DNA of 57,154 nucleotides from Lysobacteraceae bacterium NML07-0707 (GTDB lineage Bacteria; Pseudomonadota; Gammaproteobacteria; Xanthomonadales; Xanthomonadaceae): NCBI GenBank assembly GCA_002798295.1, contig NWQT01000005.1, positions 1 to 57,154 of the forward strand, read 5' to 3'. Shown piece by piece: positions 24,740 to 33,900 of this stretch (position 1 is its first letter; each line of letters starts with the position of its first letter). The notes under the pieces were generated by a model. It saw only the letters and a program-made list of their open reading frames with translations, ran no database searches and was not told where the DNA came from. The position numbers and the translations under genes were made by a program.

Positions 24740-25527
24740 GAGCGTATCTCCTCCAGCAATGCGCAATCGCCCGCGGCAAGAAAATCGCCATTCAGAAGCG
24801 TATCGCGTGCGTTGTAACGGAACGGGCGGCCTTGCAAGTCGATGAGCGCGCCGCCTGCGCCCTCCAGGATGGCCTGGCCTGCGGCAGTATCCCATTCACT
24901 GGTCGGCCCAAAGCGGGCATAAAGGTCAAGGCGGCCATCGGCCAGATGGCAAAATTTCAGCGATGAGCCCAGACGAATGACCTCGACATCGCCCAAGCTT
25001 GCTATCAGCTCCTGGGTTCTGGCATCGCCATGCGAGCGGCTGGCGGCCACTTGCAAAGGCCGGGCATACGGGCGACGGGACTGGAGCGGCTGACTGATGC
25101 CGCCCAAATGGCCGCGCCGCCATGCACCGTGCTGCGAGCCACCGTAATAAATAAAGCCATGCACTGGCGAGACAATCACGCCCCAAGTGGCGATGTGGTT
25201 CTCAACCAGGGCGATATTGACGCTGAATTCGCCGTTTTTCTTGATGAACTCGCGGGTACCATCCAGCGGGTCAACCAGCCACAGGCGCGGCCAGCCTTGT
25301 CGCTCGGCAGCCGCAATATCGGCAGATTCTTCCGACAGTACCGGAATATCCGGGGTCAGCTCGGCCAGCCGGGTGCTGATGTAGTCATGTGCGGCCATGT
25401 CGGCAGCCGTCACCGGCGAGGCATCGGCTTTCCACGTCACCACAAAGTCCTGCGTATATACGGCCATGATGCGCAGCGCCGCTTCATGGGCGATGGCAAT
25501 GACCGCTTCGCGCAATGCGGCCTCCAT
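24736..25527 (-). CDS. cysQ: 3'(2'),5'-bisphosphate nucleotidase CysQ
   Basis: Inositol monophosphatase-family enzyme (263 aa) that removes the 3' phosphate of PAP and PAPS, recycling the by-product of sulfate assimilation. Metal-binding motifs are LSEESAD near residue 64, WLVDPLDGTREFI near 83-95, and SEWDTAAGQAILEGAGG near 210. The start at 25527 (MEAALREAVIAIA) shares TGATG with the nudE stop and is preferred over an ATG 8 codons upstream, which would overlap nudE by 25 bases. It is coupled to mazG downstream and nudE upstream. Confidence 0.93.
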   Translation of the reverse strand: MEAALREAVIAIAHEAALRIMAVYTQDFVVTWKADASPVTAADMAAHDYISTRLAELTPDIPVLSEESADIAAAERQGWPRLWLVDPLDGTREFIKKNGEFSVNIALVENHIATWGVIVSPVHGFIYYGGSQHGAWRRGHLGGISQPLQSRRPYARPLQVAASRSHGDARTQELIASLGDVEVIRLGSSLKFCHLADGRLDLYARFGPTSEWDTAAGQAILEGAGGALIDLQGRPFRYNARDTLLNGDFLAAGDCALLEEIRS

Positions 25528-26078
25528 CAGCGCGGCCGCCTTTGCAGCCATTCGCGCACGATAAACAGGGCGGCAATGCCGCGGCCATCGGTGATGTCAT
25601 CACGCGCCACCAGTTCCCCCAGATTGGCCAGCGGCCAGCGGATGACTTCCATCGGCTCAGGCTCATCACCCGGCAGGCGCTGCTCGTACAGGTCTTCGGC
25701 CAGCACTACCTGCGCCACATGGGTCATATAAGAGGGCGAGAGCGCCAGCGGCCGCAGCACTTGCAACTTGCGTGCGCCAAAACCGGCTTCTTCCATCAGC
25801 TCGCGGTTGGCAGCGGCAAGCACATCCTCGCCAACATCAATCGCGCCCTTCACCGGCCCCAGCTCGTAATGCGCCATCCCGGCAGCGTATTCACGCACCA
25901 AAAGCACATGCTCCGGGTCGGGCATCGCCACCACAATCACCGCGCCCTCACCCTGTGCCAGCAGACGGCGGTACAGACGGCGCTCGCCATTGGAGAACTC
26001 AAGCTCCAGCTCCTCCACCATGCGCGATGGTTCCTGCTTCTTGCTAACCTCATGGATGATGGGAAATTCAGTCGGCAT
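25527..26078 (-). CDS. nudE: ADP compounds hydrolase NudE
   Basis: Nudix hydrolase of 183 aa acting on ADP-ribose, NADH or Ap3A-type substrates. The Nudix box is GAIDVGEDVLAAANRELMEEAGF near residues 78-100, split here only for reading: GAIDVGED, then RELMEEAGF. The ATG at 26078 has GAGGAG about 7 bases upstream; a GTG one codon earlier is possible. It is the first gene of a nudE-cysQ-mazG operon divergent from bioA, with only 33 bases between the two starts. Confidence 0.9.
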   Translation of the reverse strand: MPTEFPIIHEVSKKQEPSRMVEELELEFSNGERRLYRRLLAQGEGAVIVVAMPDPEHVLLVREYAAGMAHYELGPVKGAIDVGEDVLAAANRELMEEAGFGARKLQVLRPLALSPSYMTHVAQVVLAEDLYEQRLPGDEPEPMEVIRWPLANLGELVARDDITDGRGIAALFIVREWLQRRPR

Positions 26079-26111
26079 CACGGCTCCTCTGACCGGCGAT
26101 AATGGCGGTCT

Positions 26112-27509
26112 ATGCGTTCAATTCATTCTCCTGCAATTCTATCCGAGGCAGCCGACTGGCAAGCACGCGATTTGGCGGTACTTTGGCACCCCTGCACACA
26201 GATGCGCGAGCACCCCGATATCCTGCCGCTGGTGCCGATTGCCAGCGGTCAGGGCGCATGGCTGACTGGCCTGGATGGCAGGCGCTATCTGGATGCGGTT
26301 TCCAGTTGGTGGACCAATATCCACGGCCATGCCGAACCGCGCATTGCCGCTGCCATCGCAGCCCAGGCCGCGCAGCTTGAGCAGGTGATTCTGGCGGGCT
26401 TTTCGCACCGCCCGGCCATCATGCTGGCCGAGCGGCTGCTGGCCATCGCCCCGCACCAAGCCGGCCGCGCCCCGCTTGCCAAAGTGTTCTATGCCGACAA
26501 TGGCTCGGCCGGGGTGGAGGTGGCGCTGAAAATGGCGTTTCACTGGTTCCGCAACGCCGGCCAGACGCAGCGCAGCCGCTTCGTGGCCCTGGAAAATGGC
26601 TATCACGGTGAAACCCTGGGCGCGCTGTCGGTGGGCGATATTCCGCTCTACCGTCGCACCTATGCACCGCTGCTGTCGGAGTGCATTTTCGCCCCCTCAC
26701 CCGATGCCTATGGCTGTGAAAACGAGGCGCAAGCCGAGCAACAAGCCTTGGCAGCAGCCGAGCAGCTGGCCGATATTTTCGAGCGCTACCCCGGTGAAAT
26801 CTGTACAGTGATTATCGAGCCGCTGCTGCAATGCGCAGGCGGCATGCGCATGCACCATCCGGCCTATTTGCGCCGGGTACGCGAGCTATGCGATACCCAC
26901 GGCGCATTTTTCATTGCCGATGAAATCGCCACCGGCTTTGGCCGCACCGGCACGATGTTTGCCTGCGAGGCGGCGGGCGTGCAGCCGGATTTTCTCTGTT
27001 TGTCCAAGGGTTTGACCGGCGGGTTTTTGCCACTGGCCGCGGTGCTCACCACGCAAACGGTTTACCAGGGTTTTCTGGACGATTCGCGCGAGCGCGCTTT
27101 CCTGCATTCGCATAGCTATACCGGCAATCCGCTGGCTTGCGCAGCGGCCCTGGCATCACTGGATATTTTTGCAGCCGATGCTGTCATTGAACGCAACCAG
27201 CCACTGATGGCGCGCATGGCCGAACACCGCCAGAACATCGCCCGCCTGCCGCATGTGGCCGATGCCCGCCAGACCGGCATGGTCTGCGCCTTCGAGCTTG
27301 CCCGCGATGGCAACAAGCACACCCCCTTTGCGCCGGAATTGCGCGTCGGGCTTGCAGCCTACAAGGCCGCACTGGCACACGGCGTGATTCTGCGCCCGCT
27401 GGGGGATGTGCTGTACTGGATGCCACCGTATTGCATCACCCCGGCCGAGCTTGACTGGCTTGCCGAAATCACCTGCCACGCCATCGAGAACGCCACTTCA
27501 TGCGCCTGA
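26112..27509 (+). CDS. bioA: Adenosylmethionine-8-amino-7-oxononanoate aminotransferase BioA
   Basis: PLP-dependent class III aminotransferase of 465 aa in biotin synthesis; it converts KAPA to DAPA with S-adenosylmethionine as amino donor. Typical blocks are LWHPCTQMREH near the start, SSWWTNIHGHAEPRI, FYADNGSAGVEVALKMA, ENGYHGETLGALSVGD, IADEIATGFGRTG and the PLP lysine K299 in LCLSKGLTGG. No other bio gene is present here. It overlaps rsmE by 10 bases, so the two are co-translated. Confidence 0.95.
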   Translation: MRSIHSPAILSEAADWQARDLAVLWHPCTQMREHPDILPLVPIASGQGAWLTGLDGRRYLDAVSSWWTNIHGHAEPRIAAAIAAQAAQLEQVILAGFSHRPAIMLAERLLAIAPHQAGRAPLAKVFYADNGSAGVEVALKMAFHWFRNAGQTQRSRFVALENGYHGETLGALSVGDIPLYRRTYAPLLSECIFAPSPDAYGCENEAQAEQQALAAAEQLADIFERYPGEICTVIIEPLLQCAGGMRMHHPAYLRRVRELCDTHGAFFIADEIATGFGRTGTMFACEAAGVQPDFLCLSKGLTGGFLPLAAVLTTQTVYQGFLDDSRERAFLHSHSYTGNPLACAAALASLDIFAADAVIERNQPLMARMAEHRQNIARLPHVADARQTGMVCAFELARDGNKHTPFAPELRVGLAAYKAALAHGVILRPLGDVLYWMPPYCITPAELDWLAEITCHAIENATSCA

Positions 27510-28234
27510 CCCGTACCTGGATTGAGACACCAATCAACATCGGCCAACGCCTGCACCTGCCGGAAAACGCCGCCAACCATTTGCTGCGCGTACTGCGCCT
27601 TGCAAGCGGTGATGAGTGCGTACTGTTCAACGGTGACGGCCATGACTATCTGGCTCGCATCACTCAAGCCGGCAAACGTGACTGCGAAGTGGAAGTGCTC
27701 AGCGCCGAAAAAGTCGAGCGCGAATCGCCGCTTGCCATCACCTTGCTGCAAGGCATTGCCCGGGGCGAGAAGATGGATCTGATTTTGCAAAAAGCCACCG
27801 AACTGGGCGCCGCAGCCTTCATGCCGGTATCCAGCCAGCGCAGTGAAGTGAGGCTGGATGCAGCGCGCGCGCAAAAACGTCTGGCGCACTGGCAGGGCGT
27901 GGTGATTGCCGCCTGCGAGCAATCCGGGCGCGCGATTTGCCCGCAAGTGACCGCACCTGTAACGCTCGCCACTGCCCTGCAACACCCAGGGCTACCGGCA
28001 GCGCGGTTTTATCTTGAGCCCGAAGCCAGGCAAAGCATCGCCACACTCAATATCGACGCGCAAGCGCTGGTTATCGCCGTAGGCCCCGAAGGCGGCTGGT
28101 CAGCGCGTGATTTGCAAGAGTTGCAAGCCGCAGGCTTTGCCGGACTGCGACTTGGCCCGCGCATCCTGCGCACCGAAACCGCCGGACTTGCCGCCATCAG
28201 CGCATTGCAACTGCGGTTTGGGGATATGGGTTGA
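27500..28234 (+). CDS. rsmE: 16S rRNA (uracil1498-N3)-methyltransferase RsmE
   Basis: SPOUT-class methyltransferase of 244 aa that methylates U1498 in the decoding region of 16S rRNA. It has an N-terminal PUA-like domain (HLPENAANHLLRVLRL) and the trefoil-knot C-terminus with GPEGGWSARDLQELQAAG and LRLGPRILRTETAGLAAI. The length is standard. It overlaps bioA by 10 bases. The chemosensory operon converges from the right, ending 52 bases after its stop. Confidence 0.95.
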   Translation: MRLTRTWIETPINIGQRLHLPENAANHLLRVLRLASGDECVLFNGDGHDYLARITQAGKRDCEVEVLSAEKVERESPLAITLLQGIARGEKMDLILQKATELGAAAFMPVSSQRSEVRLDAARAQKRLAHWQGVVIAACEQSGRAICPQVTAPVTLATALQHPGLPAARFYLEPEARQSIATLNIDAQALVIAVGPEGGWSARDLQELQAAGFAGLRLGPRILRTETAGLAAISALQLRFGDMG

Positions 28235-28286
28235 GTGGTTTGCTCAATACCCGCGCCAACTGCAGCACCAGGAAGGCTTACAGAAA

Positions 28287-28754
28287 TCAGCCGCCCAGCA
28301 CTTCCTGCAACAGGATTTCCATTTGCTCCAGGTCTGGAATCATGGCTTCTTCATCCAGATAGCGCACCTTGAGTGCCGGGATATCCTCACCTGCAGCGCC
28401 CAAGTCTTCCAGTGTTTTGGGCACGGTAATCAGCCGCGGGAAGCCCTGCGCGAGGATGGCCATGTAGGGCATGCGCGGATTGCCGCCCAAAGCCTTCAGA
28501 ATCAATACACGCTGGCCACGCAAGGTGCCGCTGGGCGTCCCCGTCCGAGCCAGGCGCGAGAAAGCAATCAACGGCACTTGCCAGCCATGCCAGCGGATTT
28601 TGCCAAGCAGCCAGTCCGGTGCGCCTTCTACCGGCTCGGATTCGGCCAGCGTCAGCACTTCGGCAATCACCGCATTGGGCAGCAGCAGCTGGCTGCCAGG
28701 AATCTGAATCATCACGCCACGCAAGGTGGCGGCAGTGGCAAGACTCTCGTTCAT
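28287..28754 (-). CDS. chpC: CheW-like coupling protein ChpC
   Basis: A 155-aa CheW-domain protein (VMIQIPGSQLLLPNAVIAEVL near the start, DWLLGKIRWHGWQVPLIAFSRL, then RPRLITVPKTLEDLG-type sequence). In Pseudomonas and Xylella, ChpC is the second CheW homologue of the type IV pilus chemosensory system and links receptors to the kinase ChpA/PilL. It is the last gene of the operon. The start at 28754 overlaps the chpB stop by 4 bases; a longer frame exists but would overlap more. The assignment comes from position and fold; it is too diverged to exclude another CheW role. Confidence 0.82.
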   Translation of the reverse strand: MNESLATAATLRGVMIQIPGSQLLLPNAVIAEVLTLAESEPVEGAPDWLLGKIRWHGWQVPLIAFSRLARTGTPSGTLRGQRVLILKALGGNPRMPYMAILAQGFPRLITVPKTLEDLGAAGEDIPALKVRYLDEEAMIPDLEQMEILLQEVLGG

Positions 28755-30970
28755 TTCAACTCCGTGGTTGACCAAAGCGCCTTGATGCGCGCAGCAATAC
28801 CGGCAGGCGTATCCAGTTGCGCGCCACGGCTGGCCATCAGGGCCGGCATGGTGTGGTCATAGCAACCTTCCTCACTTTGCGCCAAGAGCTTTCCGCCGCC
28901 CTGCTGGAAGCGCAGCAGCGGCTCCACAAAAGCATCACTGGCGCCAGAAAGCAAAACAGCTACGCTGCTGATGCTGGGCAGGGCATCAAGCAGGTTGGCA
29001 AACTCCTCGCGACCTTCGGCAGAAACAAAACGCAATTGCGAGCTACTGTCAGCCAATACACGCACGCCGCAAGGCACGATATACACCTTGCTGTGTTCAG
29101 CCATCATGCCCGGTTGTGCCAGCAATACCGGCATCTGGCAGACACGTTCCATCTGTCTTTGCAGACGGTCGTAATGTCCGCCCTCAAGCCATTGCTGCAC
29201 CAGAACCGGCACCGGAAATAGCCTTGGCAAGGCTTGCAGAATCTGGCGCAGCGGATCTGGACCACCAATACCGCCCAGCAGCAGCACCGCCCCTTCCTGT
29301 TGGCCGAAGTCGGCAGGTTCGGGGTCGGCATCCTTTGCGCCACTCATTGCCGCTATCGACGGGGAGGAGAATCTCAACTCCGGCTCCTGCGGGTCAGGTT
29401 GGCTTAGACCATCCTTGTTGCGCTCGAATGCCGGGCGCTTGCTGCCCTCATCAATGCTCAATGAAATATCGCTCAATGACCACTGCGATACGGTCTCAAA
29501 CAATTGCTGCACCCGCCCCTCAACGGACTTGGCTGTATCAGGCGCATCAGTCTGGGGCGCCGTGGCAGCCAGGTCGCCCTGTGCAATATCCGGCGCCAAA
29601 GTCGGAGGCTCAAAATCCTGCCACTCATCTTGTGCAGCTGGAGCATCGAACTGCCTCAGATCTTCTTCAACACGCTGATAGGCTTCTTCGGGCGCTAGGT
29701 CACTGGGCTCAACCGGCGCCAATGCCTCACGATAGCCAGTATCAATGCTGTCAGCATGTGCCGCATTGGGCAGCTCGCTGATGGCTTCAAAGTCCTGATA
29801 GACGCTCCAGTCAGGCAGCACTTGCGTTGATTCCGGTGCCACAGCGGTATCAATAACTACGGGCTCGACGCTTTCCACGGCAGCATCTTGTGCAAGCCGG
29901 GTGTCGGTTTGCGGCGATATGGCTTGCAGCTCGGCAGGCATTTGCCAATCCCCCAAATCCACCGTCTCAAAAAGCACGGCTGCGTCTGCTGAGGGCGTAT
30001 CAACCATGTCTTGTATCGATTCAGGCTCAGCTTGATCTGTTGCTGCCTGCGAAACCGTGTTTTCGTCCAGGAAGGAAAGCGAATCGATTGCATCGTAATC
30101 ATCCAGCCAAGTCGCATTGGCGGCAGCGACGGATGGCACATCTGCATCGGCCGGAGATTGCTCCTGAGGCTCAAGGCTAGCCTCGGCCAATACCTCTGAC
30201 CTGAGCGCCGTTTCAGCCTCGGCTTCAGCCTCACGAATGGCCGCAGCCTCGGCATCACGCGCCTGCGCAGCTGCAATCGCTTCCTGGTCGAGAAACGAGA
30301 ACGCATCCAGATCATCGTAATCGGCGTAGTCCGATACTGCAGACGCCGAAGTCGCCGCCATGACTGCTGGTGTTTCGGCGGCCTCCGCATGCTCAACGGC
30401 CGCTTGCGGCGCAGAATCGGCTATCGGTTGCAACACCGGCGGCAAATCGGCTGGCACCTGCTCCCCGGTCACAGTCTCAATGGCTGGCTCGATTTCAAGC
30501 CACGCTGCCGGTGCAGGCTCAGCCTCGACCACCGCCCCCCTATCCTCCGCAATGGCCTTGGCATCATCCTGCTGGCTGACCGCAGGCTTGATGGTCACGG
30601 TATCCATTTCATGCCCGGCCGGCAGCACATCGCCATGCCCCAATAGTTTGGCCGACAAATGCCGTGACCAGCGAGCCATATCCCAGCCCGCGCGCGTTGC
30701 GATAAGTTCGGACTCTTCAAACAGGATGCGGCAATCATCCAGTGCCAGGAGGTCGTCGAAGCGCTCCAGCACCGCCTCCACTTCGGCATCCATCACCATC
30801 ACCAGATTATTCGGCCGAAGTGACAGCACTTGCGCTTGTTCGGTCTCCAGCGGATCGGCGACCAGCACCAAATCCAGCCCCAGCTGCTCCAGTGCAGCCT
30901 GCAATTGCCCCCGCGCCTCACCCGGGCGCGCCAGAAGTACGGTGCGAGTGTCAGTCCTGTTCACGTGCAC
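28751..30970 (-). CDS. chpB: ChpB-like methylesterase homologue, catalytic residues missing
   Basis: A 739-aa protein. Residues ~1-110 look like a diverged receiver or pseudo-receiver domain (TVLLARPGEARGQLQAALEQ). Residues ~120-540 are an acidic, Ala/Glu/Asp-rich linker. Residues ~560-739 match CheB methylesterase: LLLGGIGGPDPLRQIL, VPVLVQQWLEGGHYDRL and VAVLLSGASDAFVEPLL with GGGKLLAQSEEG. In active CheB the first motif is GASTGG with catalytic Ser, and the second has His in QHM; here these are Gly and Gln, while the third-motif Asp is kept. It is probably not an active esterase. It starts with GTG at 30970 (or 30964), overlapping chpA by about 20 bases. Confidence 0.82.
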   Translation of the reverse strand: MHVNRTDTRTVLLARPGEARGQLQAALEQLGLDLVLVADPLETEQAQVLSLRPNNLVMVMDAEVEAVLERFDDLLALDDCRILFEESELIATRAGWDMARWSRHLSAKLLGHGDVLPAGHEMDTVTIKPAVSQQDDAKAIAEDRGAVVEAEPAPAAWLEIEPAIETVTGEQVPADLPPVLQPIADSAPQAAVEHAEAAETPAVMAATSASAVSDYADYDDLDAFSFLDQEAIAAAQARDAEAAAIREAEAEAETALRSEVLAEASLEPQEQSPADADVPSVAAANATWLDDYDAIDSLSFLDENTVSQAATDQAEPESIQDMVDTPSADAAVLFETVDLGDWQMPAELQAISPQTDTRLAQDAAVESVEPVVIDTAVAPESTQVLPDWSVYQDFEAISELPNAAHADSIDTGYREALAPVEPSDLAPEEAYQRVEEDLRQFDAPAAQDEWQDFEPPTLAPDIAQGDLAATAPQTDAPDTAKSVEGRVQQLFETVSQWSLSDISLSIDEGSKRPAFERNKDGLSQPDPQEPELRFSSPSIAAMSGAKDADPEPADFGQQEGAVLLLGGIGGPDPLRQILQALPRLFPVPVLVQQWLEGGHYDRLQRQMERVCQMPVLLAQPGMMAEHSKVYIVPCGVRVLADSSSQLRFVSAEGREEFANLLDALPSISSVAVLLSGASDAFVEPLLRFQQGGGKLLAQSEEGCYDHTMPALMASRGAQLDTPAGIAARIKALWSTTELK

Positions 30971-33900
30971 GCCCCAGCAGTTCGTTCACATTGCGCAACA
31001 GCTCCGGCTCCTGATAGGGCTTGCCGAGATAACGGTTCACGCCCAGCTCGAAGGCACGCTGACGGTGCTTGTCGCCGCTTCTGGAAGTAATCATGATGAT
31101 CGGGATATGCCGCAGGCGGGTGTGGCGCTTCATTTCCGAAGCCAGCTCGTAGCCGTCCATGCGCGGCATCTCGATATCCAGCAGCATGACATCCGGGATG
31201 CGCTCCTCCAGTCGCTCCAGTGCATCCACGCCGTCTTTGGCCGTGAGCACCTCAAAGCCCTGACGCATCAATACGCGGCTGGTGACCTTGCGCATGGTGA
31301 TGGAGTCGTCCACCACCATCACCAACGGCACACTGGCCGCCTTGATGGCCGGCACTTGCTGCACGGCGGCCAAGGCTTCACGACCGGCATGACGGCGTGC
31401 CAGCGGGGCAATGTCGAGGATGATCATCACCCGGCCATCGCCCATCACCGTGGCACCAAAGATGCCGGGAATCGAATTGATTTGCGGGCCGGTTGGCTTG
31501 ACCACGATTTCGCGGTTGCCAATGATCTGGTCCACGCCCACGGCCACACGCAAATCGCCCGAACGCACCAGAATCAGTGGCACTTGCAGCTGGCCTTCGG
31601 CCTTGACCGGCGCCTGTCCCAACAGCAGGCCAAGGTCATGGATTTGATAATCCTCGCCGCCGTAGCTGTGTATCGCGCCGGGGGATTCGTATTCGCTGCG
31701 TTCAATGCGCGAAACCGCACGCACCGATGCCACCGGCACGGCAAACGTGTTTTCGCCAATACGCACGAATACGGCCTGGGTCACGGCCAGCGTCTGCGGC
31801 AAGTGCAGGGTGAAGCAGCTGCCCTGACCGGGCGTGGAGCTGATCTGCAGGCCACCGCCAATCTGGCGCACCTCGTTATTGACCACATCCATGCCCACGC
31901 CACGGCCTGCCACCTGGCTGACGCTATCGGCGGTGCTGAAGCCCGATACCAGAATCAGGTTGTCGAGCTGGGTATTGGAAAGCTCGGCTCCCGGCGCAAT
32001 CAGGCCGCGGGCTTCGGCGCGACGACGCACCGCATCGCGGTCGATACCGGCGCCATCGTCGAGTACCTGCAACACCACTTCCGAGCCTTCCGGGCTGACC
32101 TTGAGGCGCACTTCGCCATTGGCCGACTTGCCCGCGGCCTTGCGTTTTTCCGGAGTCTCGATGCCATGTGCCACGGCATTGCGCAGCAAGTGTTCCAGCG
32201 GCCCCAACATGCGTTCAAGCACGCTGCGGTCAAGTTCGCCCTGGCTGCCATCCAGCACAAACTGCACTTCCTTGCCAAGCTCACCGGCGGCCTGCCGCAC
32301 CACGCGGCGCAGGCGCGGCAAGGCGCTTTCGACCGACACCATGCGCGCCCGCATCAGGCCTTCCTGCAGCTCGGTACTGACCTTGGACTGCTGTTGCAGC
32401 AGGGTTTCGTACTGGCGGGTCAATTCTTCCAGCGAACCCTGCAGGCTGCTGAGGTCATTGGCCGATTCGCCCAGCGCACGCGAGAGCTGCTGCAAGGTGG
32501 AGAAACGGTCCAGCTCCAGCGGGTCGAAGGTTGGATCGGCCGCATCCTGCTCACGCTGGTAGCGGGCAACGATCTGCGCTTCGGTTTCGATATCCAGACG
32601 CCGCACCTGGTCGCGCAGACGGGTATTGGTCTGCTCCATTTCCGCCATGGCGCTGCGGAAAGCGCCCAGCTGCTGCTCAAGACGCGAACGATAAATCGCC
32701 ACCTCACCGGCGTAGTTCACCAGCCGCTCAAGCAAGTCGGCGCGTACACGCACCTGTTCCTGTGAGCTACGGGCAGTGCTTTCGGCCTCGTTCTGCGCCA
32801 CATCGATGGGCGCTGACAAGGTCGGCATATCCACCACCACCGGGGCCGCTTCACTGGCATCGGCAGCGCTCAGCGCCTCGCCACGGGCGCGTGCCATGAG
32901 CGCCTGTACCAAGGTGTCCGCCGGGTAAATGGCGCGGCGCTGACTGACCCGCTCCAGCATGGCATGCAGCCGGTCGAGCGCACTCTCGGTCAGCGCAATA
33001 TCCCCGGACTGCAAGCCGGCATCGCCTTCAGCGGCCGACTCCAGCAGCGACTCCAGCGCATGCCCCAAGTCGCCCATGCTCATGATGCCGGCCATGCGCG
33101 CACCGCCCTTGAGCGTATGCAGATTGCGCTGCAGGGCTTTCAATATCTCCGCATCATCGGGCACTGCACGCAAGCTGGCGGTCAGGCCATCAGCCTCATC
33201 CAGAAGGTCATTGCCTTCTTCGATGAAGATTTCCAGCAAGTCCTCGTCCAACCCCTCGATTTCCAGCGGACCATCCGGACCGATTGAATCCGCCTGGGAT
33301 GCACGGGCAGCCGCCTCGGCCGCCTCCGGCTCGATATACACACTGTGATGGAATTGCGGCGCCTGCAATTTGGCAAGACGCTCTTCCTCCAGCGCCATGA
33401 AGTCACGGAACTCGCGCTCGCGCAGCGCCGCCACATCGGCCTGTTTCTCCAGTCGCGCCACCACTTCGCGGGCAACATCAATCTGCATCTGCGACTGGCG
33501 ACGACTTTCTTCATACGCCGGATCGCCCACGCGCGCTTCCTGCAAGCGCGCATCTTCCATCTGCATGAAGTCTTCAAATTCCCGGGTACGCAGTGCAAGC
33601 GCCTTGGCTTGCTCGCGGAATTCAAGCGCCGCCAGACGCATGACTTCGACCGGATCGGACTCCTGCATATTGATCCGCTGCTCGATCTCGGCAATCAGCG
33701 CATTGGCACGCGCCTCGGTTTGCGCCAGCACTTCGGCCAGTCGCGCCTGTTGCGCCCGCGCCTCGGATTCGGCCTGCATCTGTTCGGCATGAGCCGCCCA
33801 GCGGGTTTCTTCTTCTTCGCGCACGGCGGCCAGCAGATCCACCTCCGCCGCAGGCACATCGTCCGCAAGCGTGGCTTGCTCAGCTTCCAACTGCTGTGCT

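Noticed and set aside
30360-32765. An 801-codon plus-strand frame opposite chpA
   Set aside because: Shadow of the CheA core and linkers; it lacks family motifs and overlaps strongly conserved coding sequence.
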